From NCBI GenBank assembly GCA_041389725.1, contig JAWKRG010000003.1, positions 310,001 through 374,000 of the forward strand: a DNA stretch of 64,000 nucleotides. Reading direction: 5' to 3'. A program made the translations under genes and the position numbers. The notes below the pieces were generated by a model. The model was not told the DNA's origin. It saw only the letters and a program-made list of their open reading frames with translations, and did not search any database. Source of the stretch: Polyangiaceae bacterium. Lineage in GTDB: Bacteria > Myxococcota_A > Polyangia > Polyangiales > Polyangiaceae. Positions 1-6,936 of the stretch are shown piece after piece. Within the stretch, counting starts at the first letter, position 1. Each line of letters begins with the position of its first letter.

Positions 1-253
1 TGTTCAAGGTCAGGCTCGGCGTCGCAAGTCGCTCTTCGACCGCCGAAACCTCGACGCCGGGGATCCACTCCACGGCACGACGCGCCATTTCCAGCCGGTC
101 CGCATAGGGCGCCAGGGGCTTGTCGAAGGGATGCTTGAACACCGGTACCACGAGCACGCGATCCGCTAGACCAGTGCTGACGACGTAGGCGCACGCCAAG
201 ACGTGCGCCACATGGGGCGGATTGAAGCTACCTCCGAAGAACGCCACCTGCAT
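1..253 (-). CDS. nadD: Nicotinate-nucleotide adenylyltransferase, partial (3' end outside window)
   Basis: The reverse strand reads MQVAFFGGSFNPPHVAH from the ATG at 253, the classic N-terminal nucleotidyltransferase signature of NadD (GGSFNPPHxGH, here with A for the usual G). Known role of the family: cytoplasmic transfer of AMP from ATP to nicotinate mononucleotide, the step to deamido-NAD in NAD synthesis. Only about 84 residues are visible before the window edge, so the C-terminal SxTxxR-type motif cannot be checked. The start lies 3 bases after the stop of the upstream gene on the same strand, so the two are probably co-transcribed. The alternative CoaD/NMNAT subfamilies fit less well with this motif. 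Confidence 0.9.
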   Translation of the reverse strand, partial: MQVAFFGGSFNPPHVAHVLACAYVVSTGLADRVLVVPVFKHPFDKPLAPYADRLEMARRAVEWIPGVEVSAVEERLATPSLTLN

Positions 254-256
254 GAG

Positions 257-865
257 TCAGGTGTCCGACACGCTGATTCGCGCCGAAGGCGCCGCTACCA
301 GGCGCTCGCGGCGGATCTCGCGGCACACGCTGTCGAACAAGGCCAGGTGCACTCCATCCGCGCGCTCTTCGAGCAGCATCAGTCCAAAGTCCCCCAGGTG
401 CCCGGGCGCCAAGAACCAGCGCGAGCCAACGGGCTTGACCAGGGGGTCCGGGCTCTTTCCAAACACGAGGAAGGTTGCCGACGCGATGTCGTCTTCATCG
501 AGGTTCGCCTTGTCGTGGATCAAGACGGCGACCCGGCCGCCCAGCAGTTCCATCAGCCGCGTGCCATCGCCGGGCAAGGCTTCGAAGGCGCGCAGCGCTT
601 CGCGCTCCCGTTCCGCCGCGACGAAGGCATCGATATCCATGGGACTGCCCTCGGCGCAGCGCTCGGCCGCGCGCGCGAAGAGTGCGCCCTCGCCAGCGTC
701 GGCGCCCACGAGGGACGTAGCCCACTTTTCCACCACGCGGTCCAAGGCACCGTCGAGGCCCAGGTACACGACCCGCTCCGCTCGCGCGTCTTCGTGAAGG
801 AATCGCGCCGCACGCTCCAGCACGTCGAGACGATCCGTCGCGGGGCCTAACAGACCAAGGCGCAT
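257..865 (-). CDS. Hypothetical protein, possibly a degenerate metallophosphoesterase fold
   Basis: 202 residues starting MRLGLLGPATDRLDVLERA. I do not recognise a named family. The layout recalls YfcE-type phosphoesterases: an initial beta strand with a GLLGPATDR turn where GLISDTHG would be, then RVVYLGLDGALD where a GD motif would be, and late FLVFGKSPDP...FLAPGHLGD where GHTH...NPGS would be. The expected metal-binding His and Asp residues are mostly missing, so if the fold is right the protein is probably not a phosphatase. It ends 3 bases before nadD and is probably its operon partner. Longer readings of this frame extend upstream across the divergent gene; the ATG at 865 is preferred because conserved-looking sequence begins there. 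Confidence 0.65.
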   Translation of the reverse strand: MRLGLLGPATDRLDVLERAARFLHEDARAERVVYLGLDGALDRVVEKWATSLVGADAGEGALFARAAERCAEGSPMDIDAFVAAEREREALRAFEALPGDGTRLMELLGGRVAVLIHDKANLDEDDIASATFLVFGKSPDPLVKPVGSRWFLAPGHLGDFGLMLLEERADGVHLALFDSVCREIRRERLVAAPSARISVSDT

Positions 866-1029
866 GGGTGGACGGTAGTGCTGCGTTCCCCGAGCCGCAA
901 TCACCGGCGAGGACCGCCTGCAAGGCGGAAGGGAACGCTCGTGCGACGCACTCGCAGTGGGCCGGAATGGGGCTCGAGGGCCGAAGCCCTGGCTTTTGTT
1001 GCGGGTTTGGAGGGAGAGTCTCGGTCGCA

Positions 1030-2250
1030 ATGCCCCAGCGCCGTATGCCTCCAACGGACCCGGTCTGGATCGAGCACGACGGCGATCGCATCCCGGCCGC
1101 TCGCGGGGAGAGCGTGGCAGCGGCACTCCTGGCCGCGGATCGGGTGCTGCTTTCACGCAGTCCGAAGCTGCACCGTCCGCGCGGACCGTCTTGCCTTCGC
1201 GGGGGCTGCGATGGCTGCCTGGCACGTGTCGACGGCGAGCCCAACGTGATGACGTGTCTGAGGCGTGTCGAAGGCGGCGAGCGAATCGAAACGCAAAACG
1301 TGCTCGGCACCCGCGGCATGGATCTGATGGAGGCCGCTGACTTCCTCTTTCCTCGTGGCATCGACCATCACAAGTTGTTCGCGGGCATTCGTGGGGTCTC
1401 GAGCTTGGTTCAGTCCTTTGCCCGACGTGTGGCGGGTCTCGGGACACTGCCCGACGAGGCGAAGGACGTGATGCCGGCGCGTCGCCGCGAGGTCGACGTG
1501 CTCATCGTCGGAAGCGGTCGCGCGGGTCAAGCCGTCGCGACTCGGCTGCGGGAGTTCGACGTGTGCATGATCGATGACGCGCTCCGCACCGGCGCCACCT
1601 ACGCGCTGCAAGATCCGGTGGCAGCCGCGCAATCCCTGGCGCAATTGGAGAAGGTCGACTGCCACCCGGCCACTACCGCCATCGCCCTTTCCCGCGAGCC
1701 CGGTCCTGGGCTTTCTGCTGTGTTGGGGGACGCTCGCGGCGCCTGGCTCTGTCAGCCTCGGGCGGTGGTGCTGGCAACGGGCTGCCACGACTACGCGCCC
1801 GCCTTCGGCGAAAACGACCTCCCTGGTATCTTCAGTGCGCGCGCCGCCCTCAGCTTGCTTCACGGCGACATCACCGTGGGCCAACGCGTCGCGCTGATCG
1901 GCCGAGGCCACTACTTGGACGTACTGCGCAAGGTGTGGGGCGGCGAGCTCACGCTGCTGGAAGAAGCCGAGGTACGGCGCTGCGCCGGCCGGGGCCGCGT
2001 GCGCGCCGTGGTGATGCGCGATGGCAATCGTCGCATCACGGTCGACGCCGTCGTGACGGATGGCCCCGGCGCACCGGCCTTCGAGTTGGCGGTGCAATCG
2101 GGCGCCGACGTGCAGTTCGACGGTTCGGGCTTCGCCCCACGAACGGACGCGACAGGCTCGGTGAGTGCGGGCGTTTGGGCCGTGGGAAGCGTCGTGGCGA
2201 ACCGAGTCACGCCGGACGACGTGGCCGAAGCCGTGCGCCGCTGGCTGTAG
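1030..2250 (+). CDS. 2Fe-2S/FAD oxidoreductase, sarcosine oxidase alpha N-terminal type
   Basis: About 406 residues. The N-terminal third has a ferredoxin-like 2Fe-2S segment, SPKLHRPRGPSCLRGGCDGC, followed by a further Cys after VDGEPNVMT. Next comes a Rossmann FAD-binding segment VDVLIVGSGRAG near residue 155 and a second nucleotide-binding region around VALIGRGHYLD. This is the arrangement of the N-terminal half of heterotetrameric sarcosine oxidase alpha and of HcnA/HcnB-like dehydrogenases. The folate-binding aminomethyltransferase domain is absent, and no beta, gamma or delta subunit gene lies nearby, so the substrate is unknown. The start was set at ATG 1030 (1045 also possible); the frame is open to 868 but that stretch does not look like this family. 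Confidence 0.75.
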   Translation: MPQRRMPPTDPVWIEHDGDRIPAARGESVAAALLAADRVLLSRSPKLHRPRGPSCLRGGCDGCLARVDGEPNVMTCLRRVEGGERIETQNVLGTRGMDLMEAADFLFPRGIDHHKLFAGIRGVSSLVQSFARRVAGLGTLPDEAKDVMPARRREVDVLIVGSGRAGQAVATRLREFDVCMIDDALRTGATYALQDPVAAAQSLAQLEKVDCHPATTAIALSREPGPGLSAVLGDARGAWLCQPRAVVLATGCHDYAPAFGENDLPGIFSARAALSLLHGDITVGQRVALIGRGHYLDVLRKVWGGELTLLEEAEVRRCAGRGRVRAVVMRDGNRRITVDAVVTDGPGAPAFELAVQSGADVQFDGSGFAPRTDATGSVSAGVWAVGSVVANRVTPDDVAEAVRRWL

Positions 2251-2258
2251 CGCCGCCT

Positions 2259-3017
2259 TCAGTCCTCAAGCAGTAGCCCGAACAGCGCGAGACCGCCGGC
2301 AATGAAGACTAGATCGAAGACTCCCATCAGGCGGAAGTAATCGCCCAGCTCCGCCAGCGAGGCGCCCCCGAGCAGCTCGCGCGTCCCGGCGACGGCGGAG
2401 AGCAACGTGGGCGACAGCAGCGGAAAGAGCACGACCGCGAGCATCAGATCTCGCGCCCGCGTACGCACGGTCATCGCTCCAAACAGCGTCCCCGTCGCGG
2501 CGACGCCCGGCGTCGCGCACAGAGCAATCAGCAACAATCCCGGACCCATTTCCAGGAGATCCACTGCAAACAAGAGCGACGCCAAAGGAATGACCAAGCA
2601 CTCGATGACCACGAGAAAGCCCGCCAGGGCCACGGCCTTGCCGCAAAAGAGCGCACTGGGTGACAGCGGGGACACCACTAGGCCCGCCATGGCGCTCTCG
2701 TCGCGTTCGCGCTGCCAAGCTCGACCAAGGGCGAGCACCGCCGCGAACGCCACGCTGAGCCACACCACCGCGGCGACCACCAAGCGCCGGCTCATCGGCC
2801 CACCGTAGAGGGAAAAGGACGCCATCACGACCAGGAGCACCGCGAAGAAGCCGCTGGTCGTGACGACCTCGCCCGAACGCAACTCGATGCGCACGTCCTT
2901 GGCCAACACCGTCTGCGCCTGGCCCCACCAGCTCAAGGTGCCGCGCGAAAGTGGGGCAGATGGGGTCGTGGCGGTGGACACGGCGGCGATTATGCTGCTG
3001 GCGGCGAGCTTCAGCAA
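2259..3017 (-). CDS. ccmB: CcmB-like heme exporter / ABC-2 type permease
   Basis: About 252 residues with six probable membrane segments. The opening QAQTVLAKDVRIELRSGE, the ALGRAWQRERDESAMAGLVV segment and the SALFCGKAVAL motif match the CcmB family, the membrane subunit of the CcmAB transporter used in c-type cytochrome maturation. The central TRARDLMLAVVLFPLLSP is also typical. No ccmA ATPase gene adjoins it, which is unusual. The longest reading uses a TTG at 3017; the conserved part begins about 28 residues later, so the true start is uncertain (a GTG lies between). It converges on the preceding gene with only 8 bases between stops. The symbol rests on family resemblance. Confidence 0.75.
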   Translation of the reverse strand: MLKLAASSIIAAVSTATTPSAPLSRGTLSWWGQAQTVLAKDVRIELRSGEVVTTSGFFAVLLVVMASFSLYGGPMSRRLVVAAVVWLSVAFAAVLALGRAWQRERDESAMAGLVVSPLSPSALFCGKAVALAGFLVVIECLVIPLASLLFAVDLLEMGPGLLLIALCATPGVAATGTLFGAMTVRTRARDLMLAVVLFPLLSPTLLSAVAGTRELLGGASLAELGDYFRLMGVFDLVFIAGGLALFGLLLED

Positions 3018-3180
3018 CGCTTCTGCGTGGCGCGCCTGCCGCTTTTCGAGGTGACAAGCCCGAGGCAGTGACTACGCTACGCGCGGCTGACGTTCAGCGC
3101 TGCGGGCAGCTTGCCGATCGCGCAGGACTTCCGCGACCCTGTCACCGAACGAGACCTGTCACCCAACGAGGAAGAAGACC

Positions 3181-3690
3181 ATGGCGGACGTGAAAATCGA
3201 GCACACCTACAACTGCAATGAAGACACCTTCTGGGACAAGATCTTCTTCGAAAGCGACTACAACGAGCAGATGTTCAAGAAAGCGCTCGAGTTTCCGGGC
3301 TATGAGGTGGCGGATCAGAAAGAGGACGACAGCAGCATTCGTCGCTCGATCAACGTGGTGCCCAAGCTGGGTCCCATGCCGGGCCCGGTCAAGAAGCTGA
3401 TTGGCGACGGCCTGGGCTACCGCGAGGACGGCGTCTACGACAAGAAGTCTCGCCGCTACACGATCAAGATCACGCCGAACAAGTTGGCCGACAAGATCAA
3501 GATCGAAGGCGTGCTCTACACGAAGCCCGCGGGAGACAACAAGCTCAGCCGTGTGTTCGAATGCAAGGTCGAAGTGAAGATCTTCGGCGTCGGTGGCCTG
3601 GTGGAAAAGCAGGTCATCGGCGACATGGAGACCAGCTACGCGAAGGGCGCAGAGTTCACGAACAAATACATCGCCGAAAAGGGCCTCTGA
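3181..3690 (+). CDS. DUF2505 (SRPBCC-like) protein
   Basis: 169 residues, no signal peptide or membrane segment. MADVKIEHTYNCNEDTFWDK and the alternating strand pattern resemble DUF2505, a START/SRPBCC-like ligand-binding fold of unknown ligand. It ends GDMETSYAKGAEFTNKYIAE, a likely final long helix as in that fold. GAGGAAGAAG sits just upstream of the ATG and makes a good ribosome site. It is divergent from the ccmB-like gene, and a strong hairpin follows it. A lipid or polyketide-binding role would be pure inference. Confidence 0.75.
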   Translation: MADVKIEHTYNCNEDTFWDKIFFESDYNEQMFKKALEFPGYEVADQKEDDSSIRRSINVVPKLGPMPGPVKKLIGDGLGYREDGVYDKKSRRYTIKITPNKLADKIKIEGVLYTKPAGDNKLSRVFECKVEVKIFGVGGLVEKQVIGDMETSYAKGAEFTNKYIAEKGL

Positions 3691-3729
3691 GCAGCACAGC
3701 CTTGCCAGCGACATCAGCCGCCACGGCAA

Positions 3730-3763
3730 AGCGCCCTGAAGTCCCGAAGGAGTTCAGGGCGCT
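3730..3763. terminator. Bidirectional hairpin terminator candidate
   Basis: AGCGCCCTGAA (3730-3740) and its exact complement TTCAGGGCGCT (3753-3763) form an 11-bp stem with a 12-base loop. It lies between two convergent genes, as expected for a shared terminator. The T-tract is poor (GGTGCGTTTGTG), so it may work only in part. Confidence 0.6.
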
Positions 3764-3801
3764 GGTGCGTTTGTGCCGCGCTATCACGGGGAGCGCCGCG
3801 C

Positions 3802-4209
3802 TCAGGCGGTCGCGGACTTGCTCTTGGCCTTGGCCGCCGTCTTCTTCTTCGGCGCCGCAGCCTTGGGCTTGTCCCCACCAGCCTTGCGGCGGGTCGCGGC
3901 GCGGTATTGGTCGAGCAGTCGCGTCAGGGGATAGCCCTCCAGGCGGGTCTTGTAGCCGGCGTCCTTGCTGCGCTTCTCGGCCTCCAAGATGGCGCCGATC
4001 AGCTTGTCGCGCGTCCCGAAGTCCTTCTTCACCTGCGTCAGCACGTCATGCAGGTGCATCAGCTTGGTGTTCGACACGCGGCTCAGGCCTTTGGTGCCGT
4101 TCACGCGGTCGATCCACAGGTCCTTGCCGGCCAGCGTCTCCACGGCCGAGACTAGCTTCTCTTTGCTTTCGAATCGCTCTTTCATCAGAGCGAGCGGGGT
4201 CTTTTTCAT
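3802..4209 (-). CDS. Hypothetical protein with Lys/Ala-rich histone H1-like tail
   Basis: 135 residues from ATG 4209, preceded by GGAGACGAAG. A longer reading to 4260 adds 17 residues that lack support. The N-terminal ~100 residues are charged and helical (MKKTPLALMKERFESKEKLV, then repeated K/L/R heptad-like stretches). The last ~25 residues are almost only Lys, Ala and Pro (KPKAAAPKKKTAAKAKSKSATA lies within 2 residues of the end), like histone H1 or HU-tail DNA-binding extensions known from high-GC bacteria. DNA or RNA binding is therefore plausible but inferred. I recognise no named family. Confidence 0.7.
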   Translation of the reverse strand: MKKTPLALMKERFESKEKLVSAVETLAGKDLWIDRVNGTKGLSRVSNTKLMHLHDVLTQVKKDFGTRDKLIGAILEAEKRSKDAGYKTRLEGYPLTRLLDQYRAATRRKAGGDKPKAAAPKKKTAAKAKSKSATA

Positions 4210-4374
4210 CTTCGTCTCCGGGTCGCCAAGGTCGGCGTGCGGGGGCGGGCCTTCTAGCAAGGCGCCGCGATCATCGCAACCGCGCCCATAATACTCAACA
4301 ATTCAAGCAACTTACGACACGGCCTTGGGCACGGCTGTAGCGGGAGATCCGCAGAAGTGATACCCGAGGCGGCC

Positions 4375-5811
4375 ATGAGCGGTCCCCGCGTGCGTTTTGC
4401 ACCTTCCCCTAGCGGCTACCTCCACATTGGCGGCGCCCGCACCGCCCTGTTCAATTGGCTTTGGGCACGCAGCCAAGGCGGCAGCTTCGTGCTGCGCATC
4501 GAGGACACGGATCAGGATCGCTCCAGCCTGGAGAGCGTGCGGGCGATCTTGGATGCCCTGCGCTGGCTGGGACTCGACTGGGACGAGGGGCCCGAGGTCG
4601 ATGGCCCCCATGCGCCGTACTTTCAGAGCGAACGCAAAGCGCTGTACCGGGACGCCGCAGAGCAGCTGATTCAGAAGGGCCACGCCTATCGCTGCTACTG
4701 CACCAAGGAAGAGCTCGATGCCGCTCGTGCGGCTTTGAAGGAAAGGGACCCAAAAGCCCAGTTCGTCTATCCGGGAACCTGTCGCACGCGCAGCGACACC
4801 CCTGATCGTCCTTTCGTGGTCCGTTTCAAGACGGACACTACGGGCTCGACCCACTTCGAGGACAAGGTGTTCGGCAGCGTGTCGACGCCGAACTCGGCCC
4901 AGCAAGACTTCGTGATGGTGCGCAGCGACGGCTTCCCGCTCTACAACTTGGGCGCCGTGGTGGACGACCACGCCATGGGCATCACCTTGGTGGCGCGAGG
5001 CCGAGACCACATCGGGAACACGCCACAACAGGTCATGCTGTACCAGGCCTTTGGCTGGCCGGTCCCCGAGTTCGCGCACCTGCCCATGATGCTGTCGCCC
5101 AAGGGGGAAAAGCTGTCCAAGCGCCACGCCGCGGTCAGCGTCGCGGAATACCGGGATCGCGGCTTCACAGCCATGGGAGTGCTCAACTACCTGGTGCGTT
5201 TCGGCTGGTCCTTCGGTGACCAAGAGATCTTCAGTCGCCGAGAGCTGATCGAGCGCTTCTCGTGGGACCGCGTGAACAAGAGCGATGGCAAGTTCGACGA
5301 GAAGAAATTCGCCGACGTAGCCTTCGAGCACTTGAAGCGTGAAGACCTGACGAGCAGCGCCGACTATGAAGCAGCCGTGACGCCGTTCCTGCGTGAGCGT
5401 GGCGTGGAGGTGGACGCCACCCTACTCAGCCGCGCACTGCCCACCATCCGGGAGCGCGCGCACAGCCTGGTCGAGGCTGCCCACGCCCTGGACTACTACT
5501 TCCGCGCGGAGCCAGAGTTCGAGGCGCCGGCCCGCGGCAAGTTCCTGGTGCCCGCGGCCGCACCGCATCTGGATGCCTTGGCAGAACTGGTCGCAACGAC
5601 CGAGCCCTTCGACGTCGGCGCGCTCGAAGAGGCCTTCCGCAAGCTGGTGGAGGCGCGGGAGGTCAAGATGAAGGACATTGCGCAGCCCGCACGGGTGGCG
5701 CTCACTGGTCGAACGGCGAGCCCGCCGCTTTTCGATGTGATGGTGGTGCTGGGCAAGGAGCGCAGTGTGGCCCGACTGCGGCAAGGCGCCAGCCTGGCGC
5801 GAGGAAGCTGA
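4375..5811 (+). CDS. gltX: Glutamyl-tRNA synthetase
   Basis: 478 residues, the usual bacterial GluRS length. It charges tRNA-Glu with glutamate in the cytoplasm. The class I signature appears as PSPSGYLHIGGAR (residues ~9-21; the usual Thr after P-x-P is Ser) and the KMSKS loop as KLSKRH near residue 247, a common GluRS form. The anticodon-binding helical domain follows. ATG 4375 is chosen over the GTG at 4357 because family members begin a few residues before VRFAPSPSG and a GAGGC lies upstream. A non-discriminating enzyme that also charges tRNA-Gln cannot be excluded. Confidence 0.95.
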   Translation: MSGPRVRFAPSPSGYLHIGGARTALFNWLWARSQGGSFVLRIEDTDQDRSSLESVRAILDALRWLGLDWDEGPEVDGPHAPYFQSERKALYRDAAEQLIQKGHAYRCYCTKEELDAARAALKERDPKAQFVYPGTCRTRSDTPDRPFVVRFKTDTTGSTHFEDKVFGSVSTPNSAQQDFVMVRSDGFPLYNLGAVVDDHAMGITLVARGRDHIGNTPQQVMLYQAFGWPVPEFAHLPMMLSPKGEKLSKRHAAVSVAEYRDRGFTAMGVLNYLVRFGWSFGDQEIFSRRELIERFSWDRVNKSDGKFDEKKFADVAFEHLKREDLTSSADYEAAVTPFLRERGVEVDATLLSRALPTIRERAHSLVEAAHALDYYFRAEPEFEAPARGKFLVPAAAPHLDALAELVATTEPFDVGALEEAFRKLVEAREVKMKDIAQPARVALTGRTASPPLFDVMVVLGKERSVARLRQGASLARGS

Positions 5812-5826
5812 GCGCGAATCTCCCCC

Positions 5827-6810
5827 ATGCAGGCCGCCTCGTGGTCCTTCTTCGCACCCGGTGAATCCCTGGTGCTGCCCTTGACCCGCCTCGACGAGGT
5901 GAGTTGGTTCAACTCGCTGCTCGGCTATCCGCCGATCAAAGCGCTGCTGCCCATTCCCATCCTGTTGCTGATTGCCCCGGCGATCTGGTGGTTCTTTCGC
6001 GACACTTGGAAAGAGCTGGACCGCGAGGCCGCGGCGGCCCGCAGCGCCCGCGCCGAGAGTGACGGGGTGGACCTGCGCCCCGCCGTCTGCCTGGCCATCG
6101 TCGGGGTCGTACTCACGCTGCAAGAGTACTACGGCGGGCGCCAGTTCTACGACACGGTGATTCGCCCCGCCCTCGTCGACTGGGAGAGCGGCGGCAAAAC
6201 TTGGATCAAGCTGGCCAAGTACGACGAGCTGTACGGCTACGGCTGGTGGGTCTTCTCGCGCGCAGCAGGCTACGTGCTGATTCCCTTGCCCCTGTGGAAG
6301 CTCCTGTTCCCCAAGGACAGCATTCTGGACATGGGCTTTCGCGTGCGCGGCTTTTTCAGCCACGCTTGGATCTACGGGCTGTGCTTGGCCATCGTGCTGC
6401 CAGTGATGGCGCTGGTGGCATCCCAGCCCGACTTCGGCACCTACTACCCTTTCTACAAGAACAGCTCACGAAGTTGGTTCGACTTCCTGATCTGGGAAGG
6501 CATGTACTTCGTGCAGTTCCTCACCCTCGAAATGTTCTTTCGCGGCTGGATAGTGGGAGCGCTGCGCAAGAGCATGGGCGCGGGCGCCATCTTCGCCATG
6601 GCCGTCCCGTACTGCATGATCCACTACGGCAAGCCCTATCTGGAAGCGCACGGCGCCATCGTGGCGGGCGTGGTGCTGGGCTCCCTGGCCATGCGCACCA
6701 AGAGCATCTACTCGGGCTTCCTGGTGCACATCACCGTGGCTTTCCTGATGGATTTTCTCGCCTTGTGGAAGCGCGCCGCGCTGCCGACCACCTTCTGGTC
6801 CGGCGGCTAG
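5827..6810 (+). CDS. CPBP-family intramembrane protease homologue
   Basis: 327 residues with about eight hydrophobic segments. The last third carries the CPBP/Rce1-type core: TLEMFFRGW near residue 237, where the canonical EExxxR becomes LExxxR (second Glu and Arg kept); a His in YCMIHYGKPYLEAHG; and a further His in FLVHITVAFLMDF. These are the expected catalytic and metal- or water-binding residues of glutamic-type intramembrane proteases. It starts 15 bases after gltX. Relatives include the myxosortases proposed to process MYXO-CTERM tails, and such tails occur in this window, so a protein-sorting role is possible but not shown. Confidence 0.75.
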   Translation: MQAASWSFFAPGESLVLPLTRLDEVSWFNSLLGYPPIKALLPIPILLLIAPAIWWFFRDTWKELDREAAAARSARAESDGVDLRPAVCLAIVGVVLTLQEYYGGRQFYDTVIRPALVDWESGGKTWIKLAKYDELYGYGWWVFSRAAGYVLIPLPLWKLLFPKDSILDMGFRVRGFFSHAWIYGLCLAIVLPVMALVASQPDFGTYYPFYKNSSRSWFDFLIWEGMYFVQFLTLEMFFRGWIVGALRKSMGAGAIFAMAVPYCMIHYGKPYLEAHGAIVAGVVLGSLAMRTKSIYSGFLVHITVAFLMDFLALWKRAALPTTFWSGG

Positions 6811-6936
6811 CCTCCGCCGACGGGGGCCTCCCGGGACGGAGCCTGGCGGGCGGGGGCAAAAAACCGCTCCATCCCGGAGCCGGCGCGCGCTATGGGTTCG
6901 CGCCCAGGCGGCAGGATCTGGCGCGGGAGTTGTCGG

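Noticed and set aside
868..1029. Upstream in-frame extension of the 2Fe-2S/FAD gene to ATG 868
   Set aside because: The extra ~54 residues lack similarity to the family and would run through the divergent promoter region almost to the opposite gene start.
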